A DNA stretch of 12,008 bases. It comes from CALKHQ01 sp050329975. GTDB taxonomy: Bacteria > Pseudomonadota > Alphaproteobacteria > CALKHQ01. The position numbers and the translations under genes are program-made. The stretch is taken from NCBI GenBank assembly GCA_050329975.1, contig JBHJOG010000191.1:1-12008 (forward strand), in the 5' to 3' direction. Below the pieces are notes generated by a model that saw only the letters and a list, made by a program, of their open reading frames with translations, was not told where the DNA came from and made no database searches. Shown here in pieces: positions 1-10,066 of this stretch (position 1 is the first letter of the stretch; each line of letters starts with the position of its first letter).

Positions 1-13
1 AGAGGAGCCGCCC

Positions 14-1471
14 ATGAGAGCCCGCAGCCTCGCCGTCGCCCTGTCGATCGGCGCCGGCCTCGCCTTGCCGGCAGCAGCAACTGCCGCCGAGGCGATCCTC
101 TACGACGGCAACAATTGCAGCGGCGAGTACCGCATGCTTGACCGTTCCGTTGCCAACTTCCACCACATCGGGTTCGACAACGAGGTCAACTCGGTGATGG
201 TGATCACCGGCACCTTCCGGTTCTACCGCGACGCCAACTACGGCGAAGGCAACGGCCCGTCGTTCCAACTTGGCCCCAGCGGGCAGCAGCAGACGTGCTG
301 GTCGCTGCAGGATGCGTCGCAGGGGACGTTCCCGAACAACCGGATGTCGTCGGCGCAGCTGGTTGCCGACAGCCAGGGCCCGCAGCCGGTCGGCGTTGCC
401 GTCCTCTACGACAACACCAACTTTGGCGGCCAGTACCGGATTCTCACGCGCGCGGTGAGCAACTTCAATGCGATCGGCTTCGACAACCGCACCGAGTCGA
501 TCCGAGTGCTCTCGGGCACATGGACCTTCTACCGTAACGACAACTTCGGCGCCCCGCCGAACCGCCCGAGCATCACGCTTGGCGTCGGCGATTATGCGGA
601 CGTGGCCAACGTGCCGGGCTACCCGCCGGGCACCTTTCCGCACGACCTGATGTCGTCGGCCCAGGTGGCAGCTGGCGCGCCGCCTCCTCCTCCGCCGCCT
701 CCGCCGCCACTGCAGTGCGGCCCGGGCCAGATCGCCGGCAACACTCAGTGCGTGACCTGCGCGCAGTACAGCCCGAACTCCGTACCAAGCCCTGCGGGTG
801 ACGCCTGCGTCTGCGTCGCGCCCTATCAGGTCGCTGCGGTGGACAGCGTCGATGGCGTTCAGGTCGTGGGCTGCACGGCTCCGGAGGCTCCGACACCGGT
901 TGCCTGTCCCGCGCCCTATCATGTGCTGGCGAACGACGGGCGCTGCGTCTGGTCCTGCGGCGCCGGCACGCAGCCCGACAATGCCAGCAACGAGTGCGTC
1001 TGCCAGCCGGGCCTGGTGCAGACCGGGACCGACCAGTTCGGCCGGCGGCAATGCAGCGCGCCGAGCCAGTCGCCGGTGCAGGATGTCCGCTACACTGTGC
1101 CGGCGCGCCACTTGATCGGGGCCGCGCAGGCGGCGGGCTTCACCATGACCACGCAGGTCGACCAAGGTGGGGCGCGCTGTGAGATCCGGGGCGACCGGAT
1201 CGTGTTCGAGATGACCAACCCGCCGGACAACAAGCCGCGCACCTGCACAGTGACGATGTTCGGCGGTCGGCCGCTGGCGCCGGGATGGCGGTTCGAGGAC
1301 TACAACGCCAGTGTCGCCTTCGGCCAGGCCAATCCTACCGGGCTCACGGCTCAGCTGCCGTTCCAGCTGCAGCTGCACATCCCGCCGTTCCAGGACAAGA
1401 CGATCGTCGACCTGCTCAGCATCGACCTGATCGGCCCGAGCGGCGCCAACTGGCAGGCGGCGTTGCAATAG
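14..1471 (+). CDS. Secreted modular protein: two beta/gamma-crystallin-like domains, Pro hinge, two six-Cys modules
   Basis: This 485-residue protein is probably exported and calcium-binding; its substrate or partner is unknown. Residues 1 to about 25 form a Sec signal peptide (basic start, Ala/Leu core, cleavage near TAA or AEA). Two homologous domains of about 90 residues follow (about 28-120 and 131-222). Each opens with a LYD strand, has FDN in the middle and ends in MSSAQ, as in beta/gamma-crystallin folds. The microbial calcium motif (N/D)(N/D)xx(S/T)S is intact in domain 1 (NNRMSS, 108-113) and altered in domain 2 (HDLMSS, 210-215). Ten prolines (223-232) act as a hinge. Twelve cysteines (235-347) form two six-Cys modules. 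The last 125 or so residues, with one Cys pair, are unrecognised. The start is set by AGGAG at 3-7, six bases before ATG. The gene converges on uvrA. The fold is read from motifs only. Confidence 0.85.
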   Translation: MRARSLAVALSIGAGLALPAAATAAEAILYDGNNCSGEYRMLDRSVANFHHIGFDNEVNSVMVITGTFRFYRDANYGEGNGPSFQLGPSGQQQTCWSLQDASQGTFPNNRMSSAQLVADSQGPQPVGVAVLYDNTNFGGQYRILTRAVSNFNAIGFDNRTESIRVLSGTWTFYRNDNFGAPPNRPSITLGVGDYADVANVPGYPPGTFPHDLMSSAQVAAGAPPPPPPPPPPLQCGPGQIAGNTQCVTCAQYSPNSVPSPAGDACVCVAPYQVAAVDSVDGVQVVGCTAPEAPTPVACPAPYHVLANDGRCVWSCGAGTQPDNASNECVCQPGLVQTGTDQFGRRQCSAPSQSPVQDVRYTVPARHLIGAAQAAGFTMTTQVDQGGARCEIRGDRIVFEMTNPPDNKPRTCTVTMFGGRPLAPGWRFEDYNASVAFGQANPTGLTAQLPFQLQLHIPPFQDKTIVDLLSIDLIGPSGANWQAALQ

Positions 1472-1484
1472 CGGGCCTGGCTTA

Positions 1485-1511
1485 CAGGGGCGGGCCGAGG
1501 CCCCGCCCCTG
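1485..1511. terminator. Perfect 10-bp GC hairpin between convergent genes
   Basis: CAGGGGCGGG at 1485-1494 is the exact reverse complement of CCCGCCCCTG at 1502-1511, with a 7-base loop. It begins 14 bases after the stop of the secreted-protein gene and lies 53 bases past the end of uvrA, so it could terminate transcription from either side. No T-run follows on either strand, so it is not a canonical intrinsic terminator and may act as an mRNA 3'-end stabiliser. Confidence 0.5.
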
Positions 1512-1563
1512 GCGTCCCACCCGGCGGCGGGCGGGGCCTCGCCTCGGTGTACGGCAGCTCGGA

Positions 1564-4449
1564 TCAGGCGCTGCGGCGCGCGTCCGAGAGGCGGGGCCGC
1601 AGCAGTGGGGCCAGGAACTGGCCGGTGTAGCTGTCGGTGACTGCGGCGACCTGTTCCGGGGTGCCGGTGGCGACGATGCGGCCGCCCTTGTCGCCGCCCT
1701 CGGGACCGATGTCGACGATCCAGTCGGCGGTCTTGATCACCTCGAGGTTATGCTCGATCACCAGCACCGTGTTGCCGGTGTCCACCAGCGCGTGCAGCAC
1801 TTCCAGCAGCTTGCGCACGTCGGCGAAGTGCAGCCCCGTGGTCGGCTCGTCGAGGATGTAGAAGGTGCGGCCCGTCGCGCGGCGCGACAGCTCCTTCGAC
1901 AGCTTGACCCGCTGCGCCTCGCCGCCCGACAGGGTGGTCGCCGACTGCCCGACCTTGATATAGCCTAGCCCGACCCGCTGCAGCGTGGTCATCTTCTCGC
2001 GGATCGCCGGCACTGCCTTGAAGAAATCCGCCGCCTCGTCGACCGTCATCTCGAGCACGCCGGCGATCGATTTCTCGCGATAGGTGACCTCCAGCGTTTC
2101 GCGATTGTAGCGCTTGCCTTTGCAGACGTCGCACTGGACGTAGACGTCGGGCAGGAAGTGCATCTCGATCTTGATCACGCCGTCGCCCTGGCAGGCCTCG
2201 CAGCGACCGCCCTTGACGTTGAACGAGAACCGCCCGGGTTTGTACCCGCGCGCCTTGGCCTCCGGCAGCCCGGCGAACCAATCGCGGATCGGCCCGAAGG
2301 CACCGGTATAGGTCGCCGGGTTGGAACGCGGGGTGCGGCCGATCGGCGACTGGTCGATGTCGATCACCTTGTCCAGGTGCTCGAGACCGCGGATCGCCTC
2401 GTGTGGCCCCGGCGTCTCGCGCGCCCCGTTCAGCCGCCGCGCCATCGCCTTGTACAGGGTCTCGACGATCAGCGAGGACTTGCCGCCGCCGGAAACGCCG
2501 GTGACGCAGGTGAAGGTGCCCAGCGGGATCTCGACGTCGACGTTCTGCAGGTTGTTGGCACGGGCGCCGACCACGCTCACCGTCCGGCTCTTGCGGAACG
2601 GTCGGCGCTGCGCCGGCATCGGGATCTGCTCGATCCCGGTCAGATACTTGCCGGTCAGGCTATCGGGATGCTGCATCACCACTTCCGGGATACCGGCCGC
2701 CACCACCTGGCCGCCGTGGACCCCAGCACCCGGGCCCATGTCGATCAGGTAGTCGGCGGCGCGCATCGCCTCCTCGTCGTGCTCGACCACGATCACCGTG
2801 TTGCCCAGTTCGCGCAGCCGCACCAGCGTCTGCAGCAAACGGGCATTGTCGCGCTGGTGCAGCCCGATCGAGGGCTCGTCGAGCACATAGAGCACGCCGG
2901 AAAGGCCGGAGCCGATCTGGCTTGCCAGCCTGATCCGCTGGCTCTCGCCGCCCGACAGCGAGCCGGACATGCGCGACAGGCTCAGATATTCCAGCCCGAC
3001 GTCGACCAGGAAGCCCAGCCGCTCATTGATCTCGCGCAGGATTCGGTACGCGATCGTCTGGTCCTTCTCGCTCAGCAGATCGTTCAGCCGGCCGAACCAG
3101 TCGCGCGCGGCGACGATCGACAGGTCGGCGACCTCGCTGATCGTCAGCCGCTCGATCTTGACCGCCAGTGCCTCCGGTTTCAGCCGGCGGCCGCCGCAGG
3201 TTTCGCACGGACTCAGCGACTGGAACTTGGCCAACTCCTCGCGGATCCACTGGCTGTCGGTCTCGCGCCAGCGCCGCTCCATGTTGGGCACCACGCCCTC
3301 GAACGGCTTGGTGGTCTTGTAGCTCCGCAGCCCGTCGTCATAGGCGAAAGTGATCTCTTCCTTGCCGGTGCCGAACAGGATCGCGTTACGCACGGCCTCC
3401 GGCAGGTCCTCGAACGGCGTGCTGGTGCTGACCTTGTAGTGCCGGGCGATGCTGTCCAGCGTCTGCATGTAATAGGGCGAGCTCGATCCCTGCCAGGGCG
3501 CGATCGCGCCGCTGCGCAGCGGCCGCTCCGGTTCCGGCACGACAAGCAGCGGATCGATGACGGTCTTGGTGCCGAGTCCGTCGCAGGCTGGACAGGCGCC
3601 GAACGGATTGTTGAACGAGAACAGCCGCGGCTCGATCTCCTCGATGGTGAAGCCGGAGACCGGACAGGCGAACTTGGCCGAGAAGGTCGTGCGCTCGCCG
3701 GTGGTCGCGTCCTCGGTGATCGCCAGCTGGTCGCCAAGCTCAAGGCAGGTCTCCAGGCTTTCGGCCAGCCGGGTCTCCAGTCCGGGGCGGACGACGACCC
3801 TGTCGACCACCACCTCGATGTCGTGCTTCTTTTTCTTGTCGAGTGCCGGCGCCTCGGCGATGTCGTGCTGCACCCCGTCTATCTTCACCCGCTGGTAGCC
3901 GCGCTTCTGCAGGTCGACCAGTTCCTTGCGATACTCGCCTTTGCGGCCGCGAACCACCGAGGCGAGGATCAGCAGCCGGGTCCCTTCCGGCATCGCCATC
4001 ACCCGGTCGACCATCTGGCTGACGGTCTGGCTCACGATCGGCAACCCGGTCGCGGGCGAGTAGGGGACTCCGATCCGGGCCCAGAGCAGGCGCATGTAGT
4101 CGTAGATCTCGGTCACGGTTCCGACGGTGGACCGCGGATTGCGCGAGGTGGTCTTCTGCTCGATCGAGATCGCCGGCGACAGCCCGTCGATCGAATCGAC
4201 GTCGGGCTTCTGCATCAACTCCAGAAACTGGCGCGCATAGGCCGACAGCGACTCGACATAGCGCCGCTGCCCCTCCGCATAGATTGTGTCGAACGCCAGC
4301 GACGACTTGCCGGAACCGGACAGGCCCGTGATTACGACCAGCTTGTTGCGCGGCAAGTCGACGTTGATGTTCTTCAGGTTGTGCTCGCGCGCGCCGCGCA
4401 CGACCAGCATATCCTGTCGCAGCAGGCGCGTGTGGCTGTCATCATCCAT
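1564..4449 (-). CDS. uvrA: UvrABC system protein A (excinuclease ABC subunit A)
   Basis: UvrA is the damage-sensing ABC-type ATPase of nucleotide excision repair; it dimerises and loads UvrB at lesions. The 961 residues match the family length. Both ATPase halves are present: Walker A GLSGSGKS (42-49) and GVSGGGKS (651-658), an LSGGESQR and an LSGGEAQR signature, and Walker B segments VLDEPSIGLH and ILDEPTTGLH. The second zinc module is complete (C750, C753, C773, C776). The first has only C262, C286 and C289, with Ser265 where a fourth Cys is usual; I recall this from alphaproteobacterial UvrA. The start is uncertain. The ATG at 4449 has no clear ribosome site and falls at the predicted transcription start. 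The ATG at 4410 (MLVVRGAREHN) has AGGA just before it and keeps all conserved sequence. The gene lies 122 bp downstream of the dehydrogenase on the same strand. Confidence 0.97.
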   Translation of the reverse strand: MDDDSHTRLLRQDMLVVRGAREHNLKNINVDLPRNKLVVITGLSGSGKSSLAFDTIYAEGQRRYVESLSAYARQFLELMQKPDVDSIDGLSPAISIEQKTTSRNPRSTVGTVTEIYDYMRLLWARIGVPYSPATGLPIVSQTVSQMVDRVMAMPEGTRLLILASVVRGRKGEYRKELVDLQKRGYQRVKIDGVQHDIAEAPALDKKKKHDIEVVVDRVVVRPGLETRLAESLETCLELGDQLAITEDATTGERTTFSAKFACPVSGFTIEEIEPRLFSFNNPFGACPACDGLGTKTVIDPLLVVPEPERPLRSGAIAPWQGSSSPYYMQTLDSIARHYKVSTSTPFEDLPEAVRNAILFGTGKEEITFAYDDGLRSYKTTKPFEGVVPNMERRWRETDSQWIREELAKFQSLSPCETCGGRRLKPEALAVKIERLTISEVADLSIVAARDWFGRLNDLLSEKDQTIAYRILREINERLGFLVDVGLEYLSLSRMSGSLSGGESQRIRLASQIGSGLSGVLYVLDEPSIGLHQRDNARLLQTLVRLRELGNTVIVVEHDEEAMRAADYLIDMGPGAGVHGGQVVAAGIPEVVMQHPDSLTGKYLTGIEQIPMPAQRRPFRKSRTVSVVGARANNLQNVDVEIPLGTFTCVTGVSGGGKSSLIVETLYKAMARRLNGARETPGPHEAIRGLEHLDKVIDIDQSPIGRTPRSNPATYTGAFGPIRDWFAGLPEAKARGYKPGRFSFNVKGGRCEACQGDGVIKIEMHFLPDVYVQCDVCKGKRYNRETLEVTYREKSIAGVLEMTVDEAADFFKAVPAIREKMTTLQRVGLGYIKVGQSATTLSGGEAQRVKLSKELSRRATGRTFYILDEPTTGLHFADVRKLLEVLHALVDTGNTVLVIEHNLEVIKTADWIVDIGPEGGDKGGRIVATGTPEQVAAVTDSYTGQFLAPLLRPRLSDARRSA

Positions 4450-4455
4450 GGCAGC

Positions 4456-4492
4456 GATTTAGCATGCCGCGCAGCCGGATCAAACCGGGAAC
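4456..4492 (-). promoter_or_regulatory. Candidate uvrA promoter with overlapping LexA-like box
   Basis: On the minus strand, TTGATC (4483-4478) lies 16 bases before TAAATC (4461-4456), which is preceded by TG to give an extended -10. Transcription would begin near 4449. Overlapping the -35 is GTTC-N7-GATC (4492-4478), one base away from the alphaproteobacterial SOS box GTTC-N7-GTTC. uvrA is a known LexA target in many bacteria. The hexamers match consensus only moderately, so this is a candidate read by eye. Confidence 0.4.
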
Positions 4493-4571
4493 TGCGGCAT
4501 TGGTTTGCAGCCCCGGAGAATGCTGACAAGCACTGGCAGCAGTCTTTCCGGGACATTGCGACCGGGGCGTG

Positions 4572-5600
4572 TCAGTTCGCCATTTGCAGGACCACCCGCC
4601 CATCGATCCTGCCGTCGCGCATCCGGTCGAACACCGCGTTGATGTTGTCGAGTGAGTCCACGCTGTAGCGTGCGCTGACCTTGCCTTCGGCGGCGAAGGC
4701 GAGGCATTCCTGCAGGTCGAGCCGGGTGCCGACGATCGAACCGCGGATAGTCTTCCGGCTCAGGACAGTGTCGAAGATGTCGAGCGGGAAGTCGCCCGGC
4801 GGTAGGCCGACCAGGGCCATCGTGCCGCGTCGGGCGAGCATGCCGACCCCCTGGCTGAATGCCGTTGGCGAAACCGCAGTGACCAGTACGCCTTGCGCGC
4901 CGCCGCACAGCTTCTTCACTGCCGCCACCGCATCCTCGGCCTTCGCGTTCACCGTCGCGTCGGCCCCCATCTCGCGGGCGAGCAACAGTTTGTCTTCGGC
5001 GATGTCGACCGCGATCACGTGCAGCCCCATCGCCTTGGCGTACTGTACGGCAACGTGGCCAAGCCCCCCGATGCCGGAGATCACCACCGTGTCGCCGGGC
5101 TTCGTGTCGGTCTCCTTCAGCCCCTTGTACACCGTGACACCTGCGCACAGGATCGGCGCCGCCGCCTCGAAGCCGAGCCCGTCCGGGATGCGGCCGACAT
5201 AGCGGGGGTCGGCGAGGGCATAGTCGGCGAACCCGCCATTCACAGAGTAGCCGGTGTTCTGCTGCCCCTCGCACAGGGTTTCCCAGCCCGCCATGCAGTG
5301 GGTGCACCCGCCGCAGGCGCTGTGCAGCCAAGGAACGCCCACCCGATCGCCCTCCTTGACGCGGGTGACGCCGGACCCGACCGCAGCCACCTGACCGACG
5401 CCCTCGTGCCCGGGAATGAAGGGCAGGGACGGCTTCACCGGCCAGTCGCCCTCCGCGGCGTGCAGGTCGGTGTGGCAGACGCCGCAGGCCGCGATCTTGA
5501 CCAGGATCTGTCCCGGCCCTACCTCCGGCACCGGCACGTCGTCGATGTCCAGCGGTGCACCGAAGTTCCGGACCACTGCCGCTTTCATCGTCCGAGCCAT
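4572..5600 (-). CDS. adhP: Zinc-dependent alcohol dehydrogenase, AdhP-like
   Basis: This is a medium-chain, NAD(P)-linked zinc alcohol dehydrogenase that interconverts primary alcohols and aldehydes in the cytoplasm. From this start it has 342 residues, the usual size. Catalytic zinc ligands are Cys42 (in CGVCHTD), His65 (GHE) and Cys152. The structural zinc ligands are Cys96, Cys99, Cys102 and Cys110. The Rossmann motif GIGGLG is at 176-181. The start ATG at 5600 (MARTMKAAVV) has GGAGGG at 5612-5607, six bases upstream. A longer in-frame start at 5651 would overlap the proposed promoter. The FNR-type box upstream suggests induction at low oxygen, in line with a fermentative or alcohol-utilising role. 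Substrate range cannot be read from sequence, and the symbol reflects subfamily resemblance. It separates uvrA from ssb, two genes that adjoin in many proteobacteria. Confidence 0.93.
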   Translation of the reverse strand: MARTMKAAVVRNFGAPLDIDDVPVPEVGPGQILVKIAACGVCHTDLHAAEGDWPVKPSLPFIPGHEGVGQVAAVGSGVTRVKEGDRVGVPWLHSACGGCTHCMAGWETLCEGQQNTGYSVNGGFADYALADPRYVGRIPDGLGFEAAAPILCAGVTVYKGLKETDTKPGDTVVISGIGGLGHVAVQYAKAMGLHVIAVDIAEDKLLLAREMGADATVNAKAEDAVAAVKKLCGGAQGVLVTAVSPTAFSQGVGMLARRGTMALVGLPPGDFPLDIFDTVLSRKTIRGSIVGTRLDLQECLAFAAEGKVSARYSVDSLDNINAVFDRMRDGRIDGRVVLQMAN

Positions 5601-5643
5601 CGATCGCCCTCCGTCGCCATGTCGCTGTGAAACTGCCTGTGCG

Positions 5644-5649
5644 ACTATC
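5644..5649 (-). promoter_or_regulatory. Candidate -10 element of the adh promoter
   Basis: On the minus strand GATAGT (5649-5644) resembles TATAAT at four of six positions. It would start transcription near 5637, leaving a leader of about 37 bases before the adh ATG at 5600. The FNR-type box centre (5676.5) then lies about 40 bases upstream of the start, close to the -41.5 typical of class II FNR-activated promoters, which need no good -35. The transcription start is an estimate. Confidence 0.4.
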
Positions 5650-5669
5650 ACGTGGGGCGCGGGCCGGAT

Positions 5670-5683
5670 TTGATCGACATCAA
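5670..5683. promoter_or_regulatory. Perfect FNR/FixK-type box
   Basis: The sequence TTGAT-CGAC-ATCAA is an exact match to the FNR/FixK/Anr consensus TTGAT-N4-ATCAA. It lies in the divergent adh-ssb intergenic region, 70 bp upstream of the adh start codon. These regulators respond to low oxygen. Its spacing to the adh -10 candidate fits class II activation. It also sits about 61 bp upstream of the weaker ssb start estimate. The match is seen directly; binding is inferred. Confidence 0.65.
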
Positions 5684-5702
5684 CCCTGGGTGAACACGCA
5701 GG

Positions 5703-5731
5703 TTGGCCATCGCCTGGCGATCGGCTATCTC
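5703..5731 (+). promoter_or_regulatory. Candidate ssb promoter
   Basis: TTGGCC (5703-5708) and TATCTC (5726-5731) are separated by 17 bases, giving an estimated start near 5738 and a short leader. Both hexamers are weak. The spacer holds a perfect inverted repeat, ATCGCC-T-GGCGAT (5709-5721), which could be an operator or a chance palindrome. Confidence 0.3.
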
Positions 5732-5756
5732 TCCCTCACTGAAGATGGAGGATTCG

Positions 5757-6224
5757 ATGGCGGGCAGCGTCAACAAGGTGATTCTGGTGGGGAACCTCGG
5801 ACGGGATCCGGAAGTCCGCAGCCTGCAGACCGGCGGCAAGGTGGTCAATCTGAGCGTCGCGACCTCGGAGCGCTGGCGTGACCGGAACAGCGGCGAGCAG
5901 CAGGAACGGACCGAATGGCACCGCGTGGTGATCTTCAACGAGAAGTTGGCCGAAGTGGCCGAGAAATACCTGCGCAAGGGGGCCAAGGTCTATGTCGAGG
6001 GCCAGCTGCAGACGCGAAAATGGCAGGACCAGTCGGGTCAGGACCGGTATTCGACCGAGGTGGTGCTGCAACGGTTCCGCGGCGAACTGACGATGCTCGA
6101 CGGACGCGGCGAGGGCGGCGGCGACTACGGTGGTGATCCGGGCTACAGCGAAGCTGGCGGCGGTGCCCGCGCCCCGTCCGGCGGCGGCCGGCCGGACGAC
6201 CTGGACGACGACATCCCGTTCTGA
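5757..6224 (+). CDS. ssb: Single-stranded DNA-binding protein
   Basis: SSB coats single-stranded DNA during replication, recombination and repair and recruits partner proteins through its acidic tip. The 155-residue protein has an OB-fold over about residues 1-110, opening with SVNKVILVGNLGRDPEV and including WHRVVIFNEKLAE and YVEGQLQTRKWQD. A Gly-rich flexible linker follows, then the tip DDLDDDIPF, which matches the conserved partner-binding DDDIPF end. The ATG at 5757 has GGAGG at 5747-5751, five bases upstream. An in-frame ATG at 5745 lies against that ribosome site and is less likely. The gene is transcribed divergently from adh and precedes gyrA by 248 bp, a common alphaproteobacterial order. 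Confidence 0.97.
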   Translation: MAGSVNKVILVGNLGRDPEVRSLQTGGKVVNLSVATSERWRDRNSGEQQERTEWHRVVIFNEKLAEVAEKYLRKGAKVYVEGQLQTRKWQDQSGQDRYSTEVVLQRFRGELTMLDGRGEGGGDYGGDPGYSEAGGGARAPSGGGRPDDLDDDIPF

Positions 6225-6240
6225 CGGCCGTTCCGGCCGT
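6224..6240 (+). terminator. GC hairpin at the ssb stop codon
   Basis: ACGGCCG (6224-6230) pairs perfectly with CGGCCGT (6234-6240) around a TTC loop, and the stem begins on the last base of the ssb stop codon. The following bases (TGACTATGCAG) contain no T-run, so intrinsic termination would be weak. It may reduce read-through into gyrA or protect the mRNA end. Confidence 0.4.
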
Positions 6241-6274
6241 TGACTATGCAGAATCCCCTCCGGGCGCAGTGGCG

Positions 6275-6303
6275 TTGTTCGCAACTGCGGCACATGTTAC
6301 TAT
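6275..6303 (+). promoter_or_regulatory. Candidate gyrA promoter (extended -10)
   Basis: TTGTTC (6275-6280) is separated by 17 bases from TACTAT (6298-6303), and TG-T directly before the -10 makes it extended. Transcription would begin near 6310, leaving an untranslated leader of about 160 bases before the TTG start of gyrA. I saw no riboswitch or attenuator motif in that leader. It is a pattern match only. Confidence 0.4.
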
Positions 6304-6472
6304 TGCGTTGCAGCACAAGCGACCACAGGGCCTGCCCGGTGCGCTGGTGCGGACCTGAGCGGCATCCTTTCGCTGCCGGTCGGCGCGGTCCAGCCAACCG
6401 GGCCGGCAGTCCGCATCCGAGAGCACGATCGAACCGGCTTGGCCGCCCACAGCAAATGAGTAGAGCGATCCT

Positions 6473-9254
<2,782 letters not shown>

Positions 9255-9265
<11 letters not shown>

Positions 9266-9815
9266 GCTGCGGATCGGCATCTATCCCGGAACCTTCGATC
9301 CGATCACGACCGGACATTTCGACCTGATGGTGCGGGCACTGCGCGTGGTCGATCGGCTCGTGGTGGGCGTGGCGCAGAACCGCGACAAAGGGCCGATGTT
9401 CTGCCTGGACGAGCGGGTCGACATGGTGCGGGCGGAGGTTGCGACCCTGCCGCCGGAGGAGGCGCGGCGGATCGAGGTGAAGCCCTTTGACACGCTGCTG
9501 ATGAACTTCGTCACCACGTGCCGGGCGACCGTGATCATCCGCGGGCTGCGTGCAGTGTCGGATTTCGAGTACGAGTTCCAGATGGCCTCGATGAACCAGA
9601 AACTGAACGCTGCAGTGGAGACGGTGTTCCTGACCGCCTCGGAAAGCCACCAGTTCATCGCTTCCCGTTTCGTCAAGGAGATCGGGCGTCTCGGCGGCGA
9701 CGTTTCCCACTTCGTCTCGCCGCGGGTGGTGGCCCGGCTGAAGAATAGCTGGGCACAGGATGCCGACGAGGAGGCCTCGCGCGCCGGCGCCCGCCCGCTG
9801 GTCCGAACCGCCTGA
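9255..9815 (+). CDS. coaD: Phosphopantetheine adenylyltransferase
   Basis: CoaD transfers AMP from ATP to 4'-phosphopantetheine, the penultimate step of coenzyme A synthesis, in the cytoplasm. Of its 186 residues, the start GIYPGTFDPITTGH carries the nucleotidyltransferase TxGH motif (18-21). The conserved RGLRAVSDFEYEFQM begins at Arg96, and FIASRFVKEIGRLGGDVSHFV completes the active site. It is about 25 residues longer than the E. coli enzyme at the C-terminus, with a charged tail. The ATG at 9255 has GGAG at 9245-9248, six bases upstream, and lies inside the end of gyrA (11-base overlap), suggesting translational coupling. In-frame ATGs at 9237 and 9243 are less well placed. In many alphaproteobacteria a peptidyl-prolyl isomerase gene follows coaD; none is seen here. 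Confidence 0.96.
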
Positions 9816-9853
9816 CCAGGCCCGCCCGTCATCTAGCCTGTCCGGCTCCCGGC

Positions 9854-9882
9854 TTGACGCGCCCGCGCCCCTCACCTACTAG
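9854..9882 (+). promoter_or_regulatory. Candidate tRNA-Lys promoter
   Basis: TTGACG (9854-9859) matches the -35 consensus at five of six positions. Seventeen bases later is TACTAG (9877-9882), a moderate -10. The predicted start near 9889 leaves a leader of about 56 bases before the tRNA. It lies after the coaD stop, giving the tRNA its own promoter. Confidence 0.5.
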
Positions 9883-9944
9883 CTTCCCGCACCGCATCCG
9901 GCCACCCGTTCCCTCAACCGGGCCGGACGCCACATCACTCTCGT

Positions 9945-10020
9945 GAGCCCGTAGCTCAGCCGGTAGAGCAGCGGACTTTTAATCCGCGTGTCCTGGGTTC
10001 GAGTCCCAGCGGGCTCACCA
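9945..10020 (+). tRNA. tRNA-Lys, anticodon UUU
   Basis: A full 76-base cloverleaf is visible. The acceptor stem GAGCCCG (9945-9951) pairs with CGGGCTC (10010-10016). The D-arm is GCTC/GAGC. The anticodon stem GCGGA/TCCGC (9971-9975 and 9983-9987) encloses the loop CTTTTAA with anticodon TTT at 9978-9980. The T-arm is CTGGG/CCCAG around TTCGAGT. The 3' CCA is encoded (10018-10020). It reads AAA and AAG lysine codons. Its 3' end marks the boundary between the housekeeping block and the gene-poor segment, a usual target for tyrosine-recombinase integration. Confidence 0.97.
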
Positions 10021-10066
10021 ACAAAAACAATAGGTTAGTGCGGTGGGCGTCTGAGAGAGTCGCGTC

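Noticed and set aside
2158..4668. Long plus-strand open frame (836 codons) opposite uvrA
   Set aside because: It is antisense to an unambiguous uvrA. High G+C genes often leave such frames open, and its product (His-, Gln- and Asp-rich) has no recognisable domain.
6310..6472. Riboswitch or leader peptide in the gyrA leader
   Set aside because: No conserved riboswitch core was recognised, and the only short frame (ATG-AG-TAG around 6456) stops at once.
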